Part shown: one piece after another, positions 11,912 through 25,300 of the stretch
How positions within the stretch are numbered: the first letter of the stretch is position 1
Layout: each line of letters begins with the position of its first letter
Origin: Selaginella tamariscina
Taxonomy: Eukaryota; Streptophyta; Lycopodiopsida; Selaginellales; Selaginellaceae
Assembly (NCBI GenBank): GCA_003024785.1
Contig: PUQB01000459.1
Location: 1 to 64,000 of the forward strand
Direction: 5' to 3'
Length of the DNA: 64,000 bases
Notes under the pieces: model-generated
Seen by the model: the letters and a program-made list of their open reading frames with translations, nothing else
The model's database searches: none
What the model was told of the DNA's origin: nothing
Translations under genes and position numbers: made by a program

Positions 11912-14669
11912 ATGTGGTTTTCACTTGTCACAGGAAGCCGGAAGCGCATACTAGGCGGCGCAGATCGGCCTGACAATCGCTCAAATCTGCGTGTAGTGCT
12001 GAAATCGGCAACAATCTGCGTCCGCCGAGGCTCCATTGTAGCGGCATTCAATCGGTTCTACCAGCGGCATTCAAGCTCGCATCGATTTGGTATGGGATCG
12101 AACGAGATAGCATCTGGATCTGTCAAGGAATGGGGAAATCAGCCGCTGAATGTCGTGGATGAGGAGATTTTTGACCTAATAGAGCGGGAGAAGGAGCGGC
12201 AATGGAAAGGGATTGAGCTCATTGCGTCGGAGAATTTCACTTCGCAGGCTGTCATTGAGGCGTCGGAAGTGCGCTCACCAATAAATACTCAGAAGGTAAT
12301 TATACTTGCAAATCTACTTTTTGCATTTTATTTTTGTGCCAAATCTGATTTTTGACGGTTTTTTATGCAAGTTGGTCCTCAAAATCTGCATTTATCATCT
12401 TTTTCATGCATAAATCCGCATTTTTTACTAGTTTTGATCAATTGCCCGCGTATTGGTTCATGCATTTTAATCAGCATGCTGAAAGTGAGGAGATTTATTT
12501 ACATATCTAATATTTCTCTTGTCATGCGTAGATTGTAATGTATGATACTATAATAAATATATTACAGTACATGTTAGATCTATCTGTATGTTATAATGTA
12601 AACAATTACTAGTTGATAAACAATATATACTGGAGATGTAGAGCATAAGCTAAGTTAAATCAGCTAAGTTGTTAACTACATGATCTGATGTATGTCAACG
12701 TCTTCATGTTCTTCATGTAGCGTTATCTGTGTGTGTGTGTGTGTGTAGACGCGCACACACACACACACACCACACGTAAACCGTGTGGTGTCTGTATTTC
12801 TCTACGTAGAACACCTATACTTCACATATAAGTTCTAAAAGCATACTACATAAACGCACACATATACCTGTAAGCTCCATGCACAGTATCTAATTGCACA
12901 TCTTCCAGGTATACCCGGGAACCGCTATCTACGGAGGAAACGAGTTCATCGATTGATTGAGAACCTATGCAGATCCCGTGCACTGACGGCCTTCCATCTC
13001 GACCCAGAGAAATGGGGAGTGAATGTGCAGCCATACTCGGGAAGCCCAGCTAATTTCGCTGCATACACTGCTGTTTTGAACCCGCATGACAGGATCATGG
13101 GTCTGGACCTGCCTTCAGGTGGGCATCTAACACACGGTTACTACACGTTCGGTGGGAAGAAGATCTCCGCCACTTCGTCTATTTTGAGAGCTTGCCTTAC
13201 AAGGTGGATGCCAAGACTGGGTATATTGATTACGAGAAGCTCGAGGAGAAGGCCTTAGATTTCCGTCCCAAGCTGATCATTTGCGGTGGTAGTGCCTATC
13301 CGAGGACTGGGATTATGCCCGTTCCGTTCGATTGCTGACAAGTGTGGTGCTCTTCTGCTCTGTGACATGGCTCATATTAGTGGGCTCGTTCCGCCGAGGT
13401 AATACATGCCATATTCACACTATATCCATTTGCATATGCCGTTAACATGATACCAATGTGGAATACATGTATATATGTATGCATAATATACAACACGTAT
13501 AACGTAGCTACTTCTCCTATATATGCATTAGCTTGAGCATATACTGTTTTAACTCAGTATGTTATAAAATACGAGTGTGTCGTAAGCTTGTTTCTAGTAC
13601 AATGTGTTTGTGTACGGGTAGAATTTTAAGCTTGTATATGTAAATATTAAGCTTGGTGCAAATGTGGAAGAAAAAAGTCCCTTCGATTATTGCGACATAG
13701 TGACAACGGACAACTCATAAGAGCCTGCGTGGTCCAAGAGGAAATGATTATTCTACAGGAAAGGACCGAAGCAGCAAAGAAGAACCAACCTGAGGAGAAC
13801 TACGATTTCGAGGACAAGATAAACTTCGCAGTGTTTCCATCACTTGGGGGACCTCACAACCACCAGATTGCTGCCCTTGCTGTTGCATCAAGCAGGTGAA
13901 CACACCCGAGTTCAAGGCGTACGCAAAGCAGATTCGTGCTAATGCTGCTGCCTCGTAATACTCTCATGAAGAAAGGTTACAAGATTGTCACTGACGGTAC
14001 TGAGAACCACCTCATCTTGTGGATCTTCGCCCCCTCGGACTCACAGGTACAAATTATAATAACTTGTATAACAGATATATACAGTGTGTATGTCCATATG
14101 TGTCTACATTTCTAATTGACACGCACACACGCGTAAACTAATATCTGTATAATACAGGCAACAAGGTCGAGAAAGTTTGTGACTTGGTCCATATACTCTT
14201 AACAAGAACGCAGTTTTCGGAGACAGCAGTGCTCTTGCACCTGGAGGTGTTCGTGTTGGTGAGCTCCCTCTCTCCCTCTCATGTGTATGTATTCTCGTTG
14301 CAGTTACTTTGATTCACGTGTATATTGTATGTGTGTGTGCGTGTGCGTGTGTCAAGTGTACTGACGTGGTGTATGTATACAGGAGCTCCAGCAATGACAG
14401 CGAGAGGTTTGAAGGAGAAGGATTTTGAGCAGATAGCAGAGTTTCTGAGTCAAGCAGTGGATACATTGGCAATCCAGAAACAACACGGCAAAATGCTTCG
14501 TGACTTCAACAAGGGGCTGGTGGACAACAAGGACATCGACGAGCTCAAGGCTGAAGTGGAGAAGTTTGCCACTTCTTTGAGATGCCCGGGTTTACTGTGG
14601 ACCCATGAAGTACCACTCCCTATATAAACCAGGTTTACTTTCCGTAATTCTACGAGTATTATATTCATA
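11912..14669 (+). CDS. SHM: serine hydroxymethyltransferase, 5 exons, many frameshifts
   Basis: Exons about 11912-12295, 12909-13398, 13660-14046, 14158-14258 and 14383-14669. SHMT is a PLP enzyme that interconverts serine plus tetrahydrofolate with glycine plus methylene-tetrahydrofolate. Blocks seen in order: [72 protein letters not shown], the PLP-lysine region [43 protein letters not shown] and [20 protein letters not shown]. The sequence is of the cytosolic SHM4-like group. About a dozen or more one-base indels, mostly losses, break the reading. Either this copy is a pseudogene or the assembly is unpolished here; splice sites and active-site residues are kept, which favours error. A Met at 12092 ([10 protein letters not shown]) fits the usual cytosolic start. 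The 60 codons before it, from 11912, are Arg/Ser-rich and could be leader or an organelle presequence. Confidence 0.85.
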
Positions 14670-17600
14670 ATACACATTTGTAACTTTTTAATGTCATTAT
14701 GCATTTTTGGATTGCCTTGATGTAATAAATATATAATAATAATATAATTCAGTACATAGATTAAGGTTATACAACGGTTACGTCTTTGTTTAGATGGTAT
14801 ATATTTCCAAGTGTGTAATCTTACTAGGTTACCAATAAATTACTATTTGATGTGTTTACAATGTATGTGAGAGTTTTGAACCTCTTAATATGAAGTGTAA
14901 TTATACATGATCAGTGGTAATAAATCATGCTATATATAATATGCATAACGTTTAATAGCAATAATGAAAGATTTTATTATTTATTAAGAACAAAGTTATT
15001 CACCACATATATTATAAAAGAATTATCATAATAAGATATTTTATTTTTGTATATATGCCATGGGTTATATATATAGTAGTGTTTATTTAGTTTTAAAACT
15101 ATTAAAAATTTTAATATCTTGTGTTCACAACTCCTATTAAACACATTTAAAATATAGAGCTTTAACGAGCTTGTAATGTCCAAGTTTAACTATTGTATAT
15201 AGTGTCAAATTATATATATTAATGTGGCATTGGGAAGATGTATATGTGCACATATTGTCATGCATATATATTATGTATGTACTTGTAACACGGATTATAA
15301 CTTTGTGTATGACTTTAAATAAAATTGAATAATAATAAGTAAATTTTATTAAATTTTCTTCTTAATCACATAGACATAAACATCATTAAGTTGTTATTTG
15401 ATCAATAATTGAAGTCACAATTCCACTTAAAGTCACAATTCTTAAGTGGAATATATTAGAACAAGTTGTTATTTGATCAATAATTGAAGTCACAATTCCT
15501 AAGTAGAATATATCATAAATATGTTACATGATTTAAAAGTTTCATATTAAGTACATAGTTCATAAATGAAGAAATTCCCATAATATATAGCTTAATATAT
15601 GTTTTATAAGTAAAATAAAATGTATTTTTATTAATTATTCTAGGCAAATATACAAATTAAATTTATTATATTTATAATTAATAAAAATCAAACATATTCA
15701 TATGTAATAGTTTAATTACCTTTAATATTTTTAATATTATCAATCCTGATTAACAAGTTAAATCAGGTATACATTACATAACCTTCAATAATATATTCTT
15801 AAAATATCATATGTTATTGAAAAGCATAAGCATTTATCACATAGGTTAAATTTTTTTTATTATATTATTAAAACATAAGCATTTAACCATTTACTCTAGG
15901 AACATATTTATAATACATAAATGTGTTTGTGTAAGTATGCTAAATAAAAAATAACTTATTCAATTAAATAGAAATAACAAATACAATGTGTTTCATCTTG
16001 TTTCGTGTTTAATATCCCAAATAATTAATTATTTGGTCAATTAATAATTTCTTATTAACATTTATATTAATCATTTATAATATAAATATCTTTGTATCAT
16101 TATTAACATTATAACTTTGTTTAAAATAAGTTCTTCCATTTGGACGTATTTAATTCAAACATGTATTCAAATGGTGTACGTCCAAATAAATTTTTGTATA
16201 AAATCATTTTCAAACTTTACACCTTTGTTTTATTTAAATAATATGTTTATATTGCTATGAATATATATTAATATTTAGATTATGCAAATTTGTTTGTTAC
16301 TTCAATAAAAATTAATTAAGTAAATAAATAAATTTTATTAAAATTTTAAAAACAATATGTTACTTGATCATCCCTCTTAAGGAACACATATATTAAGTTA
16401 TTATTAATTGTCACACTCAATTTTTAATTTTATATAAAATACATATAAACTTAAATAATATATAATGTATAATTTAAGTTTAGATAAGTTCTACTTTATA
16501 TTGCAATAATCACAACAACCTTATTATAATAAATCTCAATTTAAAATTTAATTAATTATAATTCTAATATAAATGTTTTGGTTTAATGATTATTTTAATG
16601 TTTTTAATTTATTTGCAATATAAATGTCTTTACATTGTTATTAAAACTTGATCGTTATAATTTATTTTGAACAAGTTCTCCATCTCAAAAATCGATTATA
16701 AATTTAATTTAAAAAACAAATGTATTAAAATAAAATCTCATACCTAACTATTCTTAAAATTTTAAAATTTTAATTTTAATTTAAAATATTTGTGTCATTT
16801 TAATTTACAATCATTATTATTTTATAACAATGTTCTGAATATAAAAATAAAAAAAATAAAAAAAAAGACAAACGAAATTTATTAAGTTGCACTTATAGTT
16901 TAAATGAAAAAATAATATTCTTTAATTTAATATCTCAATAATGAATATTTCTTTGGTATATATCATTTAAAAGCTTTATCAATATTAATTATTAATTTAG
17001 TAACTTCTTCTCATCTTTTGTCTTTTTATATAATTTTTTCTAATTAAACCACTCTTAATATTTTTGAATTCTTAAAAAATATATTATTCTTTTTATAACT
17101 TTTAATCTTATATAATATAAGATTTAATACTTTATCACTTCTTACATATGCTTCTCATTAAAACATAAATATGACAATTTCTTCTATTTAACCATTTTTT
17201 ATATTTATCTATTAAATAAAAGATAAATTTTTAATTAATTATTTTAAATAATAATAATAAATAAAATTCAATGTCAAATGAAAGACATTCCTAAAAAATG
17301 AATATGTTAAGATATTTATTATTTAATATATACTTTAATTATATTAATTATTATAAGGCTTAACTTGCTAATTAAACTTTAATGTTATTTTATTCATTTT
17401 AGAATTCATTTGAATAAAGAACACTTTTTGACACGTTTATCTTACTTACATTAAATCTTATTTATTAAATATAATAAAAATGTAACTTCCAACACACATA
17501 CAACGATTTTTATTATAAAATGACACAAATTTAAAATTAGATCACGTTACAGTTGAATATTTTAGATAATCTTATGATGATTAAGTTAAATAATAAAAAT

Positions 17601-18824
17601 CTTAAATAAGTGAATTGGAATAATGTATTTAACAAGTGAATGCAATAAAAAGAGTAGAAAATGATAAATACTAGCACTAATAAATAAATAATTAAATTAA
17701 TTAAATAATTTTGTCATTTTGTTTTTTTTCTTGTCAAATGAGAGACAACTCTATAATATAAAACAGATTAGAAAATATTAATCTGCCATATTGAATATCC
17801 AATGTGTAGAAATAGGCTCCTTGATATTCGATGATTTATACTTATATAATTAGGAAAACTTATATTAATTATATTATAGCCTTTTTTTAACTATGCATGC
17901 AATTTAAAAATATAAAAATAATAAATATTATGTATATAATTAAGATAAACAGTAAATACTTATATAACATGTGTGTGTGCAAAATAGTAGTACAGAATGA
18001 ACAATTCTGTAACTATTATATACATAAACAAATTCTTCATATACCATTGCTTATTTACATATATTTTATATTAATTATATAACTATAATTTAATATTCAC
18101 TATTTATGATTTATACTGATTATATATAAATCATATTTACTGAATAAATTAACTGTAAATATAATTAATATATATAATATAGTTTTACAATGTTCCATTC
18201 ACATTTTGTACTGTTGTTATTTAGTTCATGCCTACACGTACTAAAACGCACACACACAGTTATTCTAATTATATTACTGAATATATTTTTTTAAAATACA
18301 TAACATTATTAAACAATGTGATGGATAGAAATTTTAATATAGTTGATATAGATTTATATATAATTATACAAACTTATGCATTTGGTACTCTTATTATTTA
18401 GCACACACAGCATACGCGTACACACACTCACGTTGCCATGTAACCTAGTATATATATGTTCTTTGACTAATTTAAATTAAAAATCTGAGACAATACATAA
18501 TTAAAATAAATTATGTTAAGAATGATCATAATGACGAAGCCTGTACAAATGAAGGGACATTGTCTTAGAATAATGTATAATCAGATCATATTGTTATATA
18601 TAAATTGTTTTCAAGTTTAATGTTAAAATTCTTCTAAATATTTCTTTTATATATTACATCTTTATGATATTATATAATCAAGTATATGCATATACACATT
18701 TACGATAGATGTATCTATACAACTACATTTGGTCTTTATATAGTTAATGTGCATAATATAAATAACCCATAGAAGTTTAAGAAAATAAAGAGAACCTTAT
18801 CTAATTAAGCAAGCTTAACCTGGT
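14670..18824. other. 4.2-kb AT-rich gene-free stretch
   Basis: Extremely AT-rich, with stops in every frame and no recognisable protein, tRNA or rRNA. A local direct repeat lies at 15389-15425 and 15464-15500 (unit core TTGTTATTTGATCAATAATT), each followed by GAAGTCACAATTCC. Palindromic TTAATTAA-type runs are frequent but not ordered. It separates two convergent genes, SHMT (+) and TRM112 (-), so both 3' ends face it. Confidence 0.55.
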
Positions 18825-18967
18825 TTAAACCTCATCTTCATTAAGAAGCATATTCGGAATACTTTGGTCACCGGAAACCTTCTTCCCGTCTCTGGACATA
18901 TTAACTCTCCTTCCTCAAGATGAATCTGTATAAATTACATTAAAAACAAAGGTTAAATACTTTAGAT

Positions 18968-19016
<49 letters not shown>

Positions 19017-19022
19017 ATATAT

Positions 19023-19068
<46 letters not shown>

Positions 19069-20186
19069 TCGTGGATGCGTCTGTTCTATATATATGCATG
19101 TGTGCTTGTATATACATATAAATACAAGATCAAACTAATAGATAGTGTTTTCTAATATGTATTTTCTTATAACGTGTTTGTGTGTGTGAGCGTGCGCGTG
19201 TTACCTCAAGGAGGGCATGGTGAAGACGACGCAGAAAAGCATCATCCTCCAACATTGCGGGTTCTACTTGCTCAGGAAGATCGTTCACTCCTAACTGTGA
19301 AAAAATAGAAGAAATAAATAGATGTTTAAATAACTATAATGCGACATGGCTATATAATAATAAACCTTCAGGTTAAACAGTTTATTGAGTAGTAAGTCTT
19401 ATAAACGTGTTTATATGTGATTATCTAACTCATTTTATGCTGTATAAGTTTTCTACAAAATGTATGTATTGTGGCGTGCGTGTGTGTACGTGTATCATAT
19501 ATATATCACCGATAGTAAACCATATTATGTACATAAATACGTTGGTTTAAGTATATGTGAATGTGTGTGTTTTATGTAAATGTGTTTATAGATATACAAT
19601 AGCTGACGTCTTAACCACGTGACCCTGTATATTAAAATAGCTCTATGTAATAACTAAACAATTGCAAATTCTTAAGTTTAGTAGGAGTCTCAAGTATATT
19701 GTACATATACATATATCACTGATGTATATACAAATGTAAGTTAGACATTGTTGAGTAGTAGAAAGTGTCATTTCCTGTCATATGCGTATACGTATTATAT
19801 ACATATATCATATCATATGACACACACACACACACATACCATACTATATAAACATGTTAAACTTACATATAAATAAACTTACTGTTTTAGCGGCTTCCTG
19901 GAATGCCTTCCACTCCAATTTAGGATACATATGTCGCAGAAACTGGGGTTAAACTCCACAGTCTTTGTCTCCGTCTTCGTGGCCTCAATCCCAAGAGGAA
20001 GCCCTGTGCGTGTGTGAGACATACACACACAACATACATACATACATATTGTATGTATGTGTGTGTGTGTATACACACACACACACACAACACACACACA
20101 CACCACACACACACACACACACACACGATTACCTTACTCACGCCCTTAACGTTGCAACTGAGCATGTTATGTGTGATCAGCCTCAT
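18825..20186 (-). CDS. TRM112: TRM112, methyltransferase activator subunit, 4 exons
   Basis: Exons on the minus strand: 20133-20186, 19883-20003, 19205-19294 and 18825-18925. TRM112 is a small zinc-binding partner that stabilises several methyltransferases acting on tRNA, 18S rRNA and release factor eRF1. Exon 1 is MRLITHNMLSCNVKGVSK, nearly the family N-terminus. Exon 2 gives GLPLGIEATKTETKTVEFNP and, after one restored base, a block ending PKLEWKAFQEAAKT. Exon 3 is LPEQVEPAMLEDDAFLRRLH followed by HALLE. Exon 4 is HLEEGELICPETGRRFPVTK, then after one restored G the usual end NMLLNEDEV. The length fits the roughly 120-residue family. Both frame breaks look like lost bases in CC or GG runs. 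The gene is head-to-head with WDR75. Confidence 0.92.
18970..19067. repeat. (AT)n microsatellite in TRM112 intron 3
   Basis: About 95 bp of nearly pure AT dinucleotide with a few TT or AA interruptions, lying inside the last intron of TRM112. Such tracts are prone to length error in assembly. Confidence 0.9.
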
Positions 20187-20460
20187 CGCGCCTGTGATTA
20201 TTCCTTATGCAATTTCTGCTTGACATTTTAATAATTTCAAAAAATAAAAATAATAAAATGAGACCTTAATAAATTATCAGAATTTTTAGAAGAAAATACA
20301 GAAATTTAACAAATAAAAACTATTTATAAAATAAATCGACTCACCGGTTCGCCTGGAATCCTAAAACCCTCAAGAACCCTAAAAAAAAACTAGCATTTCC
20401 AAAACCCTATAAACAGGGGAATATACGGATAGGGTTTTTCTAGGGTTTTTCTGGAGGGCT
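20187..20460. promoter_or_regulatory. bidirectional telo-box promoter, TRM112 / WDR75
   Basis: Only 274 bp separate the two start codons, which point away from each other. The stretch carries at least four telo-box cores: AACCCTAA (20375-20382), AAACCCTA (20402-20409) and TAGGGTTT on the other strand (20430-20437 and 20441-20448). In plants telo-boxes mark genes for translation and ribosome biogenesis, which fits both neighbours. The promoter role is inferred. Confidence 0.7.
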
Positions 20461-21706
20461 ATGGCGCTCCGAGGAGGAGCTACCTAACGAGCAGGCAGCC
20501 TGTGATCTCCTGCGATGGTAAATTCATTCTCGTTTGTACCGGATGCACAGTCTCTGTTCTCAGTGTCGCCACCGGATTGCGGGTAAGAATTTAATTCAAT
20601 ACTTCTCCTTCATGTACAATGCTTATTTTCTCCCTTTTTTTAATGCATTTTATTTAAAGTGGTACATTTGATGATCATATACAGCATTAGTGGTTTATAA
20701 TGCACTATATTTGTGTGTCAATGCTATATCCATTTTTACTCTTATTCTTTTTTATATACAATGCACATATACATAGTACATACGGAACCTATGTTCATTC
20801 AAATGTTTAAATAAATACAGTCTAAAACATGTTTATCTGTGTGAATCTATGCATGTTTATGTACACCTATTTAAAATGTATACATACGCGAAAATGACTT
20901 ATGTGTAATTAACGTATTAATTGGTTCTGTTGTAATATATTAACAGGTAGCGGAGCTGTATGGTCATACAGACAGAGTAACAAGTGTAGTAATAGTCCAA
21001 GGTTTAGAAGAGGCAAAGTCCGCTTTAACACAAGCATGGACTTCTTCAGTTGACAAAACTATTCGACTTTGGAATTTCATCACTGCAAAGCAAATAAAAT
21101 GCATAGATATCGGTTTTAAGATCGTTTCCATGGTAAGCAAATGCGTTTCACACACCACACCACACCCGGACACACAATATATAGCATATATCGAAAATCA
21201 GTATATATAGACACATCTGAATATTGTGATTACGTATTGGATATGCATGAATATATGTATATGGATGACTCTTTTTTTATTGCCATCAGGTTATTCCTCA
21301 CATAACAGAAGTGCAACAGCTGGCCTTTGTATCCGTAATCAACGAAAGGAAAGACACGAGTGAATTAAAGGTGGATGACGAAGGACATAACAAGACAGAG
21401 GCAGCTTACCAAAAGTACATTCATGCATTTAACGGCCGCATTCTAATCTGCAATTTGGCTAAACGTAAGCTGATAACAGGCAACTTAGCCAAGGTAAGTT
21501 CTTATAGTTATATATATACACAAATAACGTACCAAACATTGAGATATATGTAAAGCCATAGCATCTTTGTATATAAGCATGTTATGTGGTTACTACTGTG
21601 TACTCTTTCTGTCAATACTTCTTAAATACCAAACTGTTTGTAAATATCATGGCTATATATTATCTATGATCTTTGTAACAATCAGTCATAAATCTCTCTT
21701 TCTTTC

Positions 21707-21741
<35 letters not shown>

Positions 21742-22356
21742 CAACAATATTTCTCAACTTCTACTAAATGTTAATTCACGGTATGACATAGAAGTTTTAA
21801 GTATAATAAACAACTTATCATAATTTATTTAAACTCTTAATTTAGGTTAATATGCTACTTGATTGCTTTTAATGTTGTTATTTTAGACAAGTTCACCGCG
21901 AACACTCGTGCAAACTCACGTAGGGAACTTAGTAGGAATGGTGGATGTGGCAAAGATTTGGATATGGAAAGTTCCAACTGAACATATTACTTATTCCAAG
22001 CAAGTTAAAGTCACACTTTTACATGCTTGGCAGCCTTCGACCGTCATGGCTTTCGATTCTGCAGGCACAATGCTGGCAGCAGGTATATAATACACGTTTT
22101 GCTGTATATATTAGACTGAATACTAACTTTCATTACACATGTAGAGTTTTTCATTAAAAAAACGTATATTTGTAAGTAACTAATAAAATGTACGGTTGCA
22201 TAGCTATGTATAACAGGCAATAAGTTTGTGAGGTATGCACTAATCTACGCTGTATTAGGTGATTGGAAGGGTCAGATAATGCTTTGGAAAAACGTAGGCG
22301 AGAGGACTTTTTATTCAAGTGCGGATGTCGAGGAGAAGATTAAGAAAGTGAAAAGG

Positions 22357-22389
<33 letters not shown>

Positions 22390-25300
22390 CGCCCGCGCCA
22401 CTTCAAAGCATTATTTGGATATTGACTTGTTTTGTTTTGCTCGTTTGTATAAAAGGGTGGGAGGAAGGCCTGAAGCTAATGACGATGCAGAATCCTGTAC
22501 AACTTATCATTGGCATCATCAAGAAGTTACATTTCTTGCTTTCACATCAGATAGTACTTATCTGCTCTCAGGTGAGCATATAATAATAGACATTTATATG
22601 TATATATATGTAGAGAGAGAGAGAGAGTATGACTTGTGTGCGTGTATGAACAGGTGGACTTGAGGCTGTTCTTGTCATGTGGCAATTGGAGACCGGAAAA
22701 CAGCAATATCTTCCACGTTTAGCAGCACCACTAAAATTCATCACCTGCTCTCCCGATCCATCTCTCTTTGTTGTAGGTTTCCCTCCTTACACACATACAC
22801 ACATATGCATGTATCTTACATCGTATCCTTTGTTAGATTTCCCTGGCTGATAATGCGTTGAAGTTCGTGAATATCGGTAATAGGAAGGTGGAACGTGCCA
22901 TACAAGGCATCAGGGTATTAATGCTTTACACACACTCACGCACGCACGCACACACGAGAGAGAGAGTTTAAGTTAATATATGTGTGTGTGTGTATATCAT
23001 TATTACTGTCTATTTTGCAGCCTATTGTACCTTGTCCACAGACATATGAGTGGCTTAATATCACAAAGGTGGCGCTTGAGCATGGTAATGGAAGGATAGT
23101 CCTCCCTTCTGTCAATCTCACCGTACAATTCTACGATGTTTTCCGTGACCAACATGCATTTCAGGTAACTGAGCTATTAATCAATTAACTATAACTAGTA
23201 ATTATTAACGTAATTAATCCCCTCAAATATTGCTAACCCCAATTTAACTCCTGTTGATGCAAGATTCAAGTTTCACCAAGGAACTTTATTTCTACATTTG
23301 AAAAGGACAACTTTGCACAATCTGTAAGTAGTGCCGAGTGTGTGCATGTGTATGTAGAGATTATATGTAATATTAAAATCTGCTTTACACACACAGATGT
23401 ATATGCATATACATAGAGATACATACGTGCATATATATGCATGGTGTTTCATGATCTTTTGTACAGACCGTGGTGACGCACGTGGCATTTTCATCGGACT
23501 CTTCTGTCATGGTGACCGTTGATCTTAGATCTCCGGAGTATTCCGGTCCGGAAAATCCCGTCGGCGGTGGCTCGTTTCTAAAATTCTGGACAAGAAAAGC
23601 TGGCAGTATTCCGTATATTCTACACACTAGCGTGGATACTCCCCATAGGTATTGATTAGTCTATAATCGATAATTATAATATTATATGTACTCTATATAA
23701 CTTAATATTCAATACGTTATTTCACTAATATTAACTTTCTTCTCTCTCTCTCTCTCTCTTACACACACACACAAATCAGTTTGAGCGTTTTAATTTGTTT
23801 GTTTGCATTTGCAGTGGAGAAGTTTTCTCTTTAACATACCATCCTTCCAAGCATATTGTGGTTACATGCTCAAATGCAAGGGATTTCAAGGTCTTATACT
23901 ATTTTTATTCTAATAATACTAACTATAATGCTACTATCTAAATGAATAATCTTAATGTTCAGATATGGATCCAAACGGTTGATGGTACTAAGACACACTG
24001 GAGATGCAGCTCAGCAGGCTCTTACAAGTAAGGGTAGACATAAAACTTAAAGTCTGTTATATATGGATATATGATTAGAATAAGAAAAAAAATACTGTTC
24101 TTATATAATTTACTTGATATTTTTTCTATGTATATAAATTTTTTTATATTGGCTAATTTATATTATATATTTTCAGGCAAAAGAGGATGTATGCTGCTGC
24201 ATTTTCCCCTGATGGGACTTTGTTAGCAGTATCAGCTGAAGAGTACATTACTTTATGGGATCCAGATTCCAACAAGCTTTTATGTGTATTAAACTGTCCT
24301 GGTGCAGTGCGTGAGGTATATAAACACATGCACCCACCCACACCCACACACACACACAGATACGCAAGTACATTATACACCACATACATACAGTTTTATA
24401 TACGATGGTGCTCGGTGTTTATAAATCTACGTTTGCTCATGTACATGCATACTGTACATATGTACACCGTGTTGCTTATGTATACTGTAGACAAAACATA
24501 ATGTATGGTATAGATACATTAGAAATACGATACACATTATGATTATAAAATTAGTTATTAATTAATTAGAATTAGATAATTACTAATGTGATTATATCAG
24601 TCCGTGGGATTGCTGTGCTTTGTTTCTAAGTCTCCGTACCTGGTGTCCGCATCGTACAGCCAAGCGTATAAAAGAACAGATAAATTGACGGTGTGGAATC
24701 TGCAAACGCTTTCCGTTAGCTGGTCATACAGAGTCCATGCAGAAGGTATAGTCGCATATTCTCTATTATAATTATTATGTTATGGTAATATACTTATTAA
24801 TGTATATGTGCAGGGATTACAGCTGATCCAGAGAGTTCGCATTTTGTTGTTCTGTCAAGAAACGAGGAGGATGCACACATATGCTTGTTCAAGCCGGAAA
24901 CTCCTGTTCCTGTCGCCGTGTGGGCCTTCAAAGACGTAAGTAGTATCGTGCGTGTACGTGTGCACGCGCGTGCGTGTGTAGAGAGAGAGGGAGAGTACAA
25001 ACCAATCAGAAAGTATATACAATAACAACTAGATGTGTGTGTGTTGCAAATGCAAATGCACCAATTTGAGCCTTATAAGTATGTTTATGTATGTGTATAT
25101 GTATTCTCTCTCTCTCCTGTGGTTCTGTGTACGCTTGTCATCTATGTGTGCATTCATACACGTGTTTATTGTTTTATATACAATATGCATATGTTTTTCT
25201 TGTGTGTGTGTGTGTGTGTGTTGAAGGCAGTTTTGAATTTTGCAGGGAGCAAGGGGAGCGGTTCAATTCCTACCAGCAAAGTTTGCACCGCAAGTTACAG

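Noticed and set aside
15389..15500. Direct repeats considered as a CRISPR-like array
   Set aside because: Only two copies, in nuclear plant sequence, with no regular spacers.
19879..20186. Long His/Thr/Cys/Val frames across 19.9-20.2 kb on both strands
   Set aside because: They are the TRM112 exon 1 and 2 frames running into the CA/TG-rich intron 1.
22214..22258. Earlier acceptor for WDR75 exon 5 (giving GNKFVRYALIYAVL)
   Set aside because: The acceptor ending at 22258 gives LAAGDWKGQIMLW directly, which fits the WD-repeat pattern.
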